Of a stretch of DNA of 64,000 nt, positions 35,042 to 43,892 are shown in pieces. Numbering within the stretch: position 1 is the first letter of the stretch; each line of letters starts with the position of its first letter. A program made the position numbers and the translations under genes. Under the pieces are notes generated by a model. It did no database searches. It worked only from the letters and a program-made list of their open reading frames with translations, and had not been told where the DNA came from. The stretch spans positions 3,286,001 to 3,350,000 of the forward strand of contig OZ255847.1 of the NCBI GenBank assembly GCA_965277855.1. The letters are read 5' to 3'. Source of the DNA: Bog-105 sp965277855 (GTDB lineage: Bacteria; Acidobacteriota; Terriglobia; Bryobacterales; Bryobacteraceae).

Positions 35042-35992
35042 GTGAACCGAAGAGATTTTGCCCGTTTGAGTATTGCCGCGAGTGTTGTTGGCGCGTCCGC
35101 GTGGCGAGCTTTTGCCGACACATACGACTATCCCTGGAAGCTCGGCATCATCACCGATGAGGTCGATGCCGATTTGAGCCACGTGTTGGGCAGTTTTTAT
35201 CCAAAATATGGGCTGAAATGGGCGGAGGTCCGCAACCTGAAGCTCGACGGCAAGAGCAAATATGCTTACATGAGCGCTACGCCTGCGCAGCTAAAAGAGA
35301 CCAGGAAGATGCTTGATGATGCCGGCGTCAAAATGTCGGTGCTGGACACGGCCGTTTACAAAATTACCTTGCCTGGTACGAAGTCGATCGGTGAACATGA
35401 ATCGACCGAGCTGAATCCATCCGAGGGCGACTACGCGCGGCAGCTTGACGATCTCAAGCGCGCGGCCGATGCGGCGCATATTCTCGGGACCGATCGTTTA
35501 CGGATTTTCACGTTTAAGCGGGTAGCCGATCCGAATGCCATCTTTGACCGCATCGTAGAGGACGTGCACAAAGCCATTGCGGTCGCCAAACAGCAAGACG
35601 TGCAGCTGCTGGTTGAGAACGAATTCAGCTGCAATACGGCGGATGGGGCGGAATCCGCCAAGCTGTTCAAGGCTATTCCCGATCGAACATTAATGCACCT
35701 TTGGGATTCCGGCAACTGCTATGAAGCGGGCGAGCAGCCTTTTCCAAAAGCTTGGGATCAACTCGACCACAGCCGGATCGGCCATCTCCACCTCAAAGAT
35801 GCGGCCGGTAAAGGATGGCGGCCAATCGGAGGCGGCGAAATCGATTTCGTCGGTCAATTCAATGCACTGAAGAAAATGAAGTACGCCGGTACGATGTCGC
35901 TCGAAACGCATTATCGAAACGCCGAGCACAATATCTACACATCGAGCGTGGAATCCATGAACGGCCTGGTCACCGTGTTGAAAAAAGTATGA
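35042..35992 (+). CDS. Exported sugar phosphate isomerase/epimerase-like TIM barrel
   Basis: A 316-residue xylose-isomerase-like TIM-barrel protein. It starts with a twin-arginine segment (NRRDFARLSIAASVVG), so it is probably a Tat substrate. Metal-ligand candidates are Glu in LLVENEF, His in LMHLWDSGN and IGHLHLKDA, and Glu in MSLETHY. I choose GTG 35042 because GTGGAG lies about nine bases upstream; an in-frame GTG at 35027 is possible. It precedes a Tat-exported Gfo/Idh protein by 45 bases, a pairing common in acidobacterial and planctomycete sugar catabolism. The substrate is unknown. Confidence 0.82.
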   Translation: MNRRDFARLSIAASVVGASAWRAFADTYDYPWKLGIITDEVDADLSHVLGSFYPKYGLKWAEVRNLKLDGKSKYAYMSATPAQLKETRKMLDDAGVKMSVLDTAVYKITLPGTKSIGEHESTELNPSEGDYARQLDDLKRAADAAHILGTDRLRIFTFKRVADPNAIFDRIVEDVHKAIAVAKQQDVQLLVENEFSCNTADGAESAKLFKAIPDRTLMHLWDSGNCYEAGEQPFPKAWDQLDHSRIGHLHLKDAAGKGWRPIGGGEIDFVGQFNALKKMKYAGTMSLETHYRNAEHNIYTSSVESMNGLVTVLKKV

Positions 35993-36037
35993 CCGAAGGG
36001 GAGTAATCTGTTAGTGGACGTTCGCTCAGGAGGAACC

Positions 36038-37468
36038 ATGTTGCAAACCGCCCTCGAGAAACCCGGTCGCCGGACATTTCTGAAAAATTCAGGGGTCGCC
36101 GCCGCTAGTTTACTGACAGCCGCGTCAGCTAAGAGAGTGCTCGGCGCAAACGACCGGATTCGCGTGGCCGTCATTGGAGTCCGGGGCCGTGGCTGGGACC
36201 ACGTAAAGGGCTACCACTCGCTGCCGGGTGTCGAAATCGTTTCCTTCTGCGACATTGATGAAAACGTACTGCGCAAACGCCTCGATGATGCCGACAAGAT
36301 GGGCATTGCTAAGCCGCAAACTTACGTTGATGTGCGCAAACTGCTCGAAGACAAGAATGTGGACGCCGTTTCGATCGCGACGCCAAACCATTGGCATTCT
36401 CTGATAGGCATCTGGGCGGCGCAAGCCGGCAAGGATATGTACATTGAGAAGCCTTGCTCGCACAACTGGTGGGAAGGCCATCAGCTGGTAGAAGCGGTCA
36501 ACAAGTACAAGGTGATTTGCGAGCACGGCAGCCAGTGCCGCTCGAGTGCCGCCATTCGGGAAGCCATGGATCACATGGGTTCAGGCTTGCTGGGTAACGT
36601 CTACATGTCGCGGGGACTTTGCTACAAGTGGCGCAAGACGATTGGACATGCAGGCCCGGAACCGGTACCCGCGGGAGTGCATTACGATCTCTGGACTGGC
36701 CCGGCGCCGCTGAAACCATTCACTAAGAATCGCTTTCACTACAACTGGCATTGGATCTGGGACACCGGCAACGGCGATTTGGGCAACCAGGGGATCCATG
36801 AAGTAGATTTGGCGCGTTGGGGTCTCGGCGTGACTTTTCCAACGAAGGTTTCGGCGATCGGTGGCCATTTTCTGTTCGATGATGACCAGCAGACACCCAA
36901 CGTTCTGACGGTTGCCTACGAATTCAAAACGCCGGACGCGAAAACCAAGATGATGAACTTCGAAGTGCGCGGCTGGATGACCAACCATGAAGCCGGTATC
37001 GGCACGAAGGAGTTTTCGAGCAGCGGCGTTCCGGCGGCAGGTTTGGCCAAGGCGTCTACTCCTGCGGCAGACAAGGCTTCGTTAGGTCCTGCGTCTGGCG
37101 CTCCCTCAACCATCGGTAATCTCTACTATGGCTCGAAAGGCTATCTGGCGATTTCGGATTACAACTCGTATAAATCGTTCCTTGGCGAAGAGAACGAAGA
37201 GGGGCCCGAGCGGCATGCGCCAGTGACGAACGAGCATTTCGCGAATTTCCTCGAGTGTGTGCGCAGCCGCAAAGCGGAGGATCTGCACGCGCCGATTCTT
37301 GAAGGACATATTTCTTCCACGCTTGTCCATCTGGCAAACGCGTCATACCGGCTGGGACGCACGATCAACTTCGATCCGTCTACCGAGAGCGTGGTCAACG
37401 ATTCCGAAGCTACGGTCTTATTGAAGGGCACCTATCGCGCGCCATATATCGTGCCTGAGAAAGTTTAG
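36038..37468 (+). CDS. Tat-exported Gfo/Idh/MocA oxidoreductase
   Basis: A 476-residue NAD(P)-dependent oxidoreductase. The Tat signal is at residues 9-35 (GRRTFLKNSGVAAAS). The Rossmann fold begins IRVAVIGVRGRGWDH, and the Gfo/Idh catalytic motif EKPCSHNWWEG is present. Such exported forms usually carry tightly bound NAD(P) and act on sugars or cyclitols. ATG 36038 has a perfect AGGAGG-type site (TCAGGAGGAACC), so the earlier in-frame codon at 36014 is not used. It is co-directional with the isomerase-like gene. Confidence 0.88.
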   Translation: MLQTALEKPGRRTFLKNSGVAAASLLTAASAKRVLGANDRIRVAVIGVRGRGWDHVKGYHSLPGVEIVSFCDIDENVLRKRLDDADKMGIAKPQTYVDVRKLLEDKNVDAVSIATPNHWHSLIGIWAAQAGKDMYIEKPCSHNWWEGHQLVEAVNKYKVICEHGSQCRSSAAIREAMDHMGSGLLGNVYMSRGLCYKWRKTIGHAGPEPVPAGVHYDLWTGPAPLKPFTKNRFHYNWHWIWDTGNGDLGNQGIHEVDLARWGLGVTFPTKVSAIGGHFLFDDDQQTPNVLTVAYEFKTPDAKTKMMNFEVRGWMTNHEAGIGTKEFSSSGVPAAGLAKASTPAADKASLGPASGAPSTIGNLYYGSKGYLAISDYNSYKSFLGEENEEGPERHAPVTNEHFANFLECVRSRKAEDLHAPILEGHISSTLVHLANASYRLGRTINFDPSTESVVNDSEATVLLKGTYRAPYIVPEKV

Positions 37469-37511
37469 AGCTTGTCGTGGGGTAGGCTTTAAAGATTGCC
37501 GGAAAAGTATT

Positions 37512-37587
37512 GGCCGCAGATGAACGCTGATAAACGCCGATTGAAAATAAATGTTTTATCCGCGTTGATCCGTGTTCATCTGCGGCT
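37512..37587. repeat. Imperfect palindromic intergenic element
   Basis: The left arm begins GGCCGCAGATGAACGCTGA and the right arm, read in reverse, begins AGCCGCAGATGAACACGGA. The arms are about 30 bases each around an AT-rich centre. This GCAGATGAACxCxGATxAACGC pattern recurs between genes in many unrelated bacteria. Here it follows a stop codon and is followed by CTTTTTC, so it may act as a terminator. Confidence 0.65.
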
Positions 37588-37676
37588 AGATCTGCTTTTT
37601 CTTCAATCTCTTTAGGCCGCCACCTTTTTGCATTTCGAAAGCCGGCTCTCTCGCGCCAAGCTGAGAGAATAACTGA

Positions 37677-38558
37677 ATGAGCCATGTGACAATGCTCCGC
37701 GCAGGTGTGGCCCTGCTTTGCTGCCTGTCGGTCGGACCAAAGTTGGTCGGGCAGGAACCGCCAGTGAACATGTCGCCACCCGGCAAATCGGATTCCGATC
37801 AGGTGATGAGCGCGGCCGCTATTTCAGCTTCTAAACAAGATCCGGCGGCAGTCGAGCGGGGCAGTAAGGTGTATCGCACAAATTGCGCGGGCTGCCATGG
37901 AGTGGCGGCCAATGGCGGCGCTGGTGCGCCGGACCTGGTGCGTTCATTGTTAGTCCTGGATGACGAAAAAGGCATTCTGATCGGCCCGGTGGTTCGTGAA
38001 GGGCGACCAGATAAAGGCATGCCAAAACTGGGTTTGAGCGAGCCGCAAATTGCCGATGTCGTCGCTTGGCTGCATGCCCGAACGTATGCGGCCGGGCATC
38101 GGGTGACTTACGTTTTCCAGAATATTGTGACGGGCGATCCTCACAAAGGCGAAGCTTACTTTAATGGCGCGGGCGGATGCGCTTCATGCCATTCAGTAAC
38201 TGGCGATCTGGCCGGAGTAGGTCGCAAATACGATGCCATGTCTCTGCAAACGCGCTGGCTGCAACCGCGCAACCAACGTTCGAGAAGCCGGTCCGCGGAA
38301 AGTCAGACTGCCAAGTTAGCGCCCACCATCACAGTAACGCTCCCAAACGGCCAGAGCTATTCAGGCGTCCTCGAACAGCTGGACGACTTTACCGTAGGCT
38401 TGCAAGATGCCCAGCATCAGTATCATTCGTTTAGCCGTGAACGCGTCGACATCAAGGTAGCGGTGCATGATCCTTTGAGCGCGCACGAGCAACTGCTAAG
38501 TAAGTACACAGATGCTGACATTCATAACGTAACTGCTTATCTCGCTTCGTTGAAATGA
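37677..38558 (+). CDS. Exported dihaem cytochrome c
   Basis: A 293-residue periplasmic cytochrome with two haem sites. The signal peptide covers about 5-25. CAGCH lies near residue 72 and CASCH near 165; the axial Met candidates are in KGMPKLGLSE and YDAMSLQT. The segment from about 215 to 265 (TITVTLPNGQSYSGVLEQLDDFTV) is an SH3-like beta barrel also seen in acidobacterial cytochromes fused this way. It overlaps the PQQ dehydrogenase gene by four bases (ATGA) and is probably its electron acceptor. ATG 37692 is a possible alternative start. Confidence 0.88.
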   Translation: MSHVTMLRAGVALLCCLSVGPKLVGQEPPVNMSPPGKSDSDQVMSAAAISASKQDPAAVERGSKVYRTNCAGCHGVAANGGAGAPDLVRSLLVLDDEKGILIGPVVREGRPDKGMPKLGLSEPQIADVVAWLHARTYAAGHRVTYVFQNIVTGDPHKGEAYFNGAGGCASCHSVTGDLAGVGRKYDAMSLQTRWLQPRNQRSRSRSAESQTAKLAPTITVTLPNGQSYSGVLEQLDDFTVGLQDAQHQYHSFSRERVDIKVAVHDPLSAHEQLLSKYTDADIHNVTAYLASLK

Positions 38559-40165
38559 ACCTATCTAGATTTGCTGTTTCACTCATTTGGGCTGTCGTAC
38601 CTTCATTAGTTCTTGGCCAAGGCTTAAACCCGGCCGCGCTGGTGAACAAGCCGGTGGACACTTGGCCGACTTACAACGGCGATTATTCCGGCCGCCGCTT
38701 CAGTTCACTCGACCAGATCAACTCCGGGAATGTGCAAAACCTGGCACTCGCGTGGGCGGCTCGATTCACGGGAAGCGGAGGTCCCGGCCTTCCCGTCGTC
38801 ATTAAGTCCACTCCGTTGCTGGTAAACGGCGTGCTCTACTTCACTGCGCCTAACCATGTGTGGGCGGCCGATGTACGTACGGGGCGGCAGCTTTGGCATT
38901 ATCAGTATCCGACCAATACCGGAAGCACGATCGGCAACCGCGGCTTGGGAATGTATGAAAACTGGCTGTTCTTCGAATCGCCTGACAGTCATCTAGTCAG
39001 CCTGGATGCAACCACCGGAAAAGAGCGCTGGAAAGTCGAGATCGCCGATCCGAAGCTGGATTACACCTCGACCGTCGCGCCGATCGTGGTCGGCAATCAC
39101 ATCCTAACCGGTATTGGAGGCGATCATCTCGACAACCCTGGCTTTCTCGAGTCGCACGATCCAGAAACCGGCGCTCTGCAATGGAAATGGTTTACGACAC
39201 CGCGTAAAGGCGAGCCAGGCATTGAGACCTGGCCGAACGAATACGCGGCGGCTCATGGCACCGGGCAGACCTGGATGCCGGGTACCTACGATCCGCAGTT
39301 GAACCTTTACTATGTCGGAACCGGCAATCCCAATCCCGTGATGGCGGACAAGAGCCGCAAGGGCGACAACCTGTATACGTGCTCGATTGTGGCGCTGAAT
39401 CCCGACACCGGGAAACTGGCCTGGTATTACCAGGTTTCCCCCCACGATGTGCATGACTGGGATGCGGTGGAGACGCCAGTACTGGTGGATGGGACAGTGG
39501 CGGGCAAGCCGCGGAAACTGTTGGTCCAGGCGAGCCGCAACGGTTACTTCTTTGTGTTGGACCGGACTAACGGCGAGCATATTCTGACCAAGCCTTTCAT
39601 CGATTCACTGAACTGGGCGAAGGGGCTGAATGCCAAAGGGCAGCCGGTGCCGGTACCGGCAAAATTTCCGACGACCGATGGCGTGCTGGTTTCGCCGGCC
39701 TCGGGCGGAGCCACTAACTGGCCTGCGCCAAGCTTCGACCCGAATACCGGACTGCTTTACGTCGGGTCAAATCGCAGTTACAGCATGTTCTATTTGACCG
39801 ACACCGATGAACGGCCGGAGGGCTGGGCGGGCTTGGACAATGTGGTGAGCGGTGACGGCGGAGCTTTGCTTGCCATCGACTACAAAACCGGTAACATCGC
39901 CTGGCGGCACGACTGGCCTACCGGCAGCGGCGTAGTCTCAATGCTCTCTACCGCCGGCAAGCTGCTGTTTACCAGCAATCAGAAAAACTTCGTGGCGATC
40001 GATGCCACTAAAGGAACAATTCGCTGGCATACCGGTCTGACCGGAAATCCCAGCAATGGGCCGATTACTTACCTGGTAGACGAGAAACAATACGTACTGG
40101 TGGCCGCCGGCGATACGCTATTTGCCTTCCGGCTGAACGATGCGACTGGAAACGCCACTGACTAG
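38555..40165 (+). CDS. PQQ-dependent dehydrogenase
   Basis: A 536-residue exported eight-bladed quinoprotein. A signal peptide covers about 1-22, followed by TWPTYNGDYSGRRFSSLDQI and repeated blade motifs such as LVSLDATTGKERWKVE, LVALNPDTG-like sequence (IVALNPDTGKLAWYYQ) and LLAIDYKTGNIAWRHD. HDVHDWDAVETPVL is the typical segment with a catalytic Asp candidate. The vicinal cysteines of methanol dehydrogenases are not seen. It should oxidise an alcohol or sugar and pass electrons to the upstream cytochrome c. Confidence 0.9.
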   Translation: MNLSRFAVSLIWAVVPSLVLGQGLNPAALVNKPVDTWPTYNGDYSGRRFSSLDQINSGNVQNLALAWAARFTGSGGPGLPVVIKSTPLLVNGVLYFTAPNHVWAADVRTGRQLWHYQYPTNTGSTIGNRGLGMYENWLFFESPDSHLVSLDATTGKERWKVEIADPKLDYTSTVAPIVVGNHILTGIGGDHLDNPGFLESHDPETGALQWKWFTTPRKGEPGIETWPNEYAAAHGTGQTWMPGTYDPQLNLYYVGTGNPNPVMADKSRKGDNLYTCSIVALNPDTGKLAWYYQVSPHDVHDWDAVETPVLVDGTVAGKPRKLLVQASRNGYFFVLDRTNGEHILTKPFIDSLNWAKGLNAKGQPVPVPAKFPTTDGVLVSPASGGATNWPAPSFDPNTGLLYVGSNRSYSMFYLTDTDERPEGWAGLDNVVSGDGGALLAIDYKTGNIAWRHDWPTGSGVVSMLSTAGKLLFTSNQKNFVAIDATKGTIRWHTGLTGNPSNGPITYLVDEKQYVLVAAGDTLFAFRLNDATGNATD

Positions 40166-40281
40166 CTGCGATAGCCGAGCTTGTCGTTGTCGAACTGCGA
40201 GTTGTTGCTTTTCTTCTCGCGGACGACGGCGAAAATGGAGACCACTACCTGGGCGGCGAAGAAGATGATCCAGAAGTTCAT
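40162..40281 (-). pseudogene. Remnant or small ORF resembling a transporter C-terminus
   Basis: In one minus frame the sequence encodes MNFWIIFFAAQVVVSIFAVV followed by REKKSNNSQFDNDKLGYRS and a stop, one hydrophobic helix and a polar tail. It looks like the C-terminus of a larger membrane protein; a stop codon lies a few codons upstream in frame, so no longer gene exists here. It overlaps the PQQ gene stop tail to tail. It could also be a 39-residue membrane peptide. I see nothing else coding in 40282-40478. Confidence 0.35.
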
Positions 40282-40478
40282 GCCCTTGATAAGGCATCTG
40301 GCTTACCAGCGAAGTGGCAAGGCTAAGTTGTTCATTCTGAAAGGCAGACATCGATAGCTCCAGAACCGGAGTTCCAAATCGATACGCCTGGGCCGTTTCA
40401 TTTCGGGAAAAGGACCAACCTGGAATTCTGATAAGATTTCGTGAGCCGCCGGTCAACTAGAGCTTTAGTCAGTAACAT

Positions 40479-40508
40479 CGCCGCGTTTAGCGTTGTTCTA
40501 AAGCGGCG
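40479..40508 (+). other. Hairpin just upstream of a ribosome-binding site
   Basis: CGCCGCGTTTAG and CTAAAGCGGCG pair with one bulged G. The stem ends two bases before the AGGAAGG site of the following methyltransferase gene and may influence its translation or stabilise its mRNA. Confidence 0.4.
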
Positions 40509-40523
40509 AGAGGAAGGAACAGA

Positions 40524-41111
40524 ATGATTTCACCCTCGTCCACACAATTGGTGCTCGCGCTCTTGCTGCTAGTCTGCCTAACGAGTTTTACCTGGGCCAT
40601 GCGCAATTTCTTTGTTAAGCCGGAGCGCATGACGCCAGGACTGAGAGTGACACTCGCAGCCGGGTTCGTTTTTGCACTAACGCATTTTGTGGTGTTGTTC
40701 CGAACTTCAGATATCGAGCTGATTCCAGCCATCGCGGCAGCGACTCTGTACTGCACGGCGCTGGCGCTTTTCTGGTGGACGATTGCTTCGCATCGTGTGC
40801 AGCCGCTGGCCGCGTGTTTTTCACGCAATGAAGAACTGCACCTGGTGCAACACGGACCGTATCGCCTGGTGCGGCATCCGTTCTACTGTTCCTATCTGCT
40901 CACGTGGTTGGCGGGAGCGGTAGCAACGCTGAATCCGGTGCTCGGGCTGACGTTTGTGGTGATGTTCTTCTTATATCTGGCGGCAGCGCGAAACGAAGAG
41001 AATAAGTTTGCCACGAGTTCGCTGGCAGAAGCCTATTCGCGATACCGCCGCTCGACCGGGCAGTTCTTTCCCAGTCCGCTCAAAGTGTTAATGCACCGGC
41101 GCGTGCAATAA
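40524..41111 (+). CDS. Isoprenylcysteine carboxyl methyltransferase-family membrane protein
   Basis: A 195-residue integral membrane protein with about five helices. The motif LVQHGPYRLVRHPFYCSYLL and the later RNEENKFA are those of the ICMT/phospholipid methyltransferase group, where they bind S-adenosylmethionine. Bacterial members methylate lipids or unknown small molecules. A strong AGGAAGG site precedes the ATG. It is convergent with the DUF899 gene and seems to be a single-gene unit. Confidence 0.82.
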   Translation: MISPSSTQLVLALLLLVCLTSFTWAMRNFFVKPERMTPGLRVTLAAGFVFALTHFVVLFRTSDIELIPAIAAATLYCTALALFWWTIASHRVQPLAACFSRNEELHLVQHGPYRLVRHPFYCSYLLTWLAGAVATLNPVLGLTFVVMFFLYLAAARNEENKFATSSLAEAYSRYRRSTGQFFPSPLKVLMHRRVQ

Positions 41112-41118
41112 CGCTCGC

Positions 41119-41883
41119 TCAGCCCTGGTCGTAGTCATCATGGTGACGCCACCAGGCGCCGGTCTCGTTGCGTCCCTTAGGTGCGCGGTCGAGCCACTGG
41201 TAAGCGCCCCAGAGGCCGTCCAGTCCACGCGCATAGGTGGAATAGGTGTGATAGATCCTGCCGTCCTCAAGCGTGAACGCGCTCATGCCCGGCCGTTCGC
41301 GCACGTACGTGGGCACGTCAGTTCCGGACATCGCCGCGAACTCGACGACCGGTCCCTTGACCGGCGCGGCGTCCATGGCGCGGCCGCTACGCCGGTAGTT
41401 GTATTCGACATTTCCCTCGCGGCGTTGCTGATCGGTGAACCAGACGTTGAAGTCGAAGTTGAAGTCACCGCCGAACGAGGACGCCCAGGGGAAGGTCCAG
41501 CCCATCCGTCGCTTGAACGCCTGCAACTTTGCGATTGGCGCGCGCGACACCGCCGAAAGGGTGACGTCGTGGTTGGCCAGGTGAACCACGAACCCGTTGA
41601 AGCCGTCCGCGATCATCGAGCAGGATGGACAGCCAGCCGCGTAGTCGGGGCCGAACATGAAGTGGTAGACGAGCAGTTGCGAATTCCCTCGGAAGAGGTC
41701 TGCCAGCGAGGCGCTGCCCTCGTCGGTCTCAAAGCGGTACTCCTTGTCGATTCGAACCCATGGCAGATCCTGCCGCTGTTGGGCCAGCTCGTCGCTGCGC
41801 CGTGTAAGTTCCTTCTCCGACTTAAGTAGCTCGAGCCGGGCTGCGAGCCACTGTTCGCGTGTCCCGGTCTTGTGTCTCGTCAT
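41119..41883 (-). CDS. DUF899 thioredoxin-fold protein
   Basis: A 254-residue protein of the DUF899 family, whose members share a thioredoxin-like fold. Typical segments are REQWLAARLELLKSEKELTR, YRFETDEGSASLADLF, YHFMFGPDYAAGCPSC with a CPSC motif, and the C-terminal YSTYARGLDGLWGAYQWLD. The function is unknown; a redox role is possible. I start at ATG 41883 with GAGAG upstream; the frame extends to 41925. It is divergent from the regulator at 41985, with 101 bases between, and belongs to a GC-rich cluster. Confidence 0.88.
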   Translation of the reverse strand: MTRHKTGTREQWLAARLELLKSEKELTRRSDELAQQRQDLPWVRIDKEYRFETDEGSASLADLFRGNSQLLVYHFMFGPDYAAGCPSCSMIADGFNGFVVHLANHDVTLSAVSRAPIAKLQAFKRRMGWTFPWASSFGGDFNFDFNVWFTDQQRREGNVEYNYRRSGRAMDAAPVKGPVVEFAAMSGTDVPTYVRERPGMSAFTLEDGRIYHTYSTYARGLDGLWGAYQWLDRAPKGRNETGAWWRHHDDYDQG

Positions 41884-41984
41884 CGTGTTTGTCTCTCTCG
41901 ATATGACCTGTTGATTAGTGCTCATGAGATAAATTTAGTGCCGGATGTCGAAGCGGTGGGAGTGACAAGTGTGGCGGGATTCCG

Positions 41985-43205
41985 ATGGACTCTCTGATCA
42001 CGGCCGCGGCGCGTGCGCTGGCGGCGGGTGATCCGGTCGGTGCATTGAAGCGGGTCGCGCTGCGCGACGATGCGCCTGCGCTCGCGCTTCGAGGCATCGC
42101 GATGGCGCAGCTTGGCGATCTGGCACGAGCAAAGGTGCTCCTGCGAAGCGCTGCGCGCGCCTTCGGCCCGAAAGAAGGAGTGGCCCGCGCGAGGTGCGTC
42201 GTCGCCGAGGCCGAGATCGCACTTGCCTCGCGCGACCTGGGCTGGCCTGCGAGAGCACTCGATGCAGCGCGGGCGACGCTCGAAGAACACGGCGACCGAG
42301 TGAACGCCGCACATGCGCGCTATCTCGAGGTCCGACGTCTGCTCCTGATCGGACGTCTGGATGAGGCGGAGCGTATGCTCGCCGACCTTGACCCGACGCC
42401 CTTGCCGCCTGCATCGAGGGCCGCCCATGAGCTGGTGGTGGCGGGGATCGCAATGCGGCGTCTCCATACGAAAGCGGCAAGCGATGCGCTCGCCCGGGCC
42501 GGCCAAGCCGCGCGGCAGGCAGGCATCCCGGCGCTGATGGCGGAGGTTGAAAGCGCATCCCTTGTCCTGAACACGCCCGCGGCGCGCCTGATTGCGAGCG
42601 GCCAGGAGCGGCTCCTTCTGCTTGAAGAGGTAGAAGCGTTGCTCGCGTCGAAAGCCCTCGTCGTGGACGCCTGCCGTCATGTCGTGCGCGACGCATGCAC
42701 TGTCGTTTCGCTCTCGAGACGTCCAGTGTTGTTCGCAATCGCGCGGGCACTGGGCGAAGCGTGGCCGCGCGACGTGCCGAGAGACCTGCTCCTGGCGCGG
42801 GCATTCGGAGCGAAGCTTGCCGATGAGTCGCATCGCGCACGTTTGCGAGTCGAAGTCGGGCGGCTTCGTCGAATGCTGCGGCCGCTGACGAGCATTAGCG
42901 CGACGCAGCGAGGGTTTGCACTTGCGCCACGCGGCACAAGAGAAGTCGTCGTGCTGGCCCGGCCTGTCGATGAAGAACACGCCGCGATGCTTGCCTTCCT
43001 TGCCGACGGTGAATCCTGGTCAAGTTCCGCCCTGGCGCTTGCGCTCGGAACGAGCCAGCGTACCGTGCAGCGAGCGCTCGACTCGCTCTCGACAGCAGCA
43101 AAGGTGCAGTCGTTCGGGCTCGGGCGAGCTCGTCGCTGGCTGACCCCGCCGGTACCGGGATTCACGACGACTTTGTTACTCCCCGCGCCACTGCCGAGTG
43201 ACTAA
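41985..43205 (+). CDS. TPR-like protein with C-terminal winged helix, probable regulator
   Basis: A 406-residue protein. The first 200 residues are alanine-rich paired helices of TPR type (ALALRGIAMAQLGDLARAKV, LLIGRLDEAERMLADL). At about 340-395 a helix-turn-helix is visible (SSALALALGTSQRTVQRALDSL followed by KVQSFGLGRARRWL). It is therefore a probable transcriptional regulator. Codon use is strongly GC-rich compared with genes outside the cluster. The divergent DUF899 gene and the following beta-propeller gene are likely targets, but that is inferred from position. Confidence 0.7.
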   Translation: MDSLITAAARALAAGDPVGALKRVALRDDAPALALRGIAMAQLGDLARAKVLLRSAARAFGPKEGVARARCVVAEAEIALASRDLGWPARALDAARATLEEHGDRVNAAHARYLEVRRLLLIGRLDEAERMLADLDPTPLPPASRAAHELVVAGIAMRRLHTKAASDALARAGQAARQAGIPALMAEVESASLVLNTPAARLIASGQERLLLLEEVEALLASKALVVDACRHVVRDACTVVSLSRRPVLFAIARALGEAWPRDVPRDLLLARAFGAKLADESHRARLRVEVGRLRRMLRPLTSISATQRGFALAPRGTREVVVLARPVDEEHAAMLAFLADGESWSSSALALALGTSQRTVQRALDSLSTAAKVQSFGLGRARRWLTPPVPGFTTTLLLPAPLPSD

Positions 43206-43214
43206 GATCGAAGC

Positions 43215-43892
43215 ATGAGTCGGACACATGAGGTAAACACGGCCGAAGTCGTCCGTGAGTACGGTCCCTTTCCGGGTGCCGACAGCGTGCATGGAGTAAC
43301 GTTTGACGGTCAGAACGTCTGGTTTGCTGCCGGAGATAAGCTAAACGCCTTCGATCCATCGAGCGGTCAGATGCTTTCTTCGATTGATGCCGTCGCGCAT
43401 GCGGGAACCGCCTTCGACGGCCGGCATCTATTTCAGCTCGCCGAGGATCGCATCCAGAAGATCGATCCGAAGAATGGCCGTGTGCTCGCCACGATTCCGG
43501 CACCCGGCCAAGGCGGTGACTCGGGGCTCGCGTGGGCCGAAGGGACGCTGTGGGTCGGGCAGTATCGAGATCGAAAGATCCATCAAGTCGATCCCGAAAC
43601 AGGGGCGATTCTTCGCACGATCGAGTCCAACCGCTTCGTCACCGGGGTCACCTGGGTCGATGGAGAGCTGTGGCACGGAACCTTGGAAGCTGATGAGAGC
43701 GATTTACGGCGAGTCGATCCTGGAACCGGAGAAGTTCTTGAGAGTCTCGAGATGCCGCGCGGAGTCACTGTTTCGGGGCTCGAATCCAATGGCGGCGATC
43801 GGTTCTTCTGCGGAGGAGGACGGAGCGGTAAGGTCAGGGCGGTCCGGCGGCCTCGACGAGGCGTCGCGAAGGGTCACACAGAACGAACTTGA
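43215..43892 (+). CDS. Beta-propeller protein of glutaminyl cyclotransferase type
   Basis: A 225-residue protein built of repeated blades: VHGVTFDGQNVWFAAGDKL, IQKIDPKNGRVLATI, SGLAWAEGTLWVGQYRDRKI, HQVDPETGAILRTI and VTGVTWVDGELWHGTL. This fits the glutamine cyclotransferase/NHL-like propeller group. There is no signal peptide. It begins nine bases after the regulator gene, and its tail overlaps rtcA by 19 bases. The basic last 20 residues look like read-through beyond the last blade. The activity is not certain. Confidence 0.72.
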   Translation: MSRTHEVNTAEVVREYGPFPGADSVHGVTFDGQNVWFAAGDKLNAFDPSSGQMLSSIDAVAHAGTAFDGRHLFQLAEDRIQKIDPKNGRVLATIPAPGQGGDSGLAWAEGTLWVGQYRDRKIHQVDPETGAILRTIESNRFVTGVTWVDGELWHGTLEADESDLRRVDPGTGEVLESLEMPRGVTVSGLESNGGDRFFCGGGRSGKVRAVRRPRRGVAKGHTERT

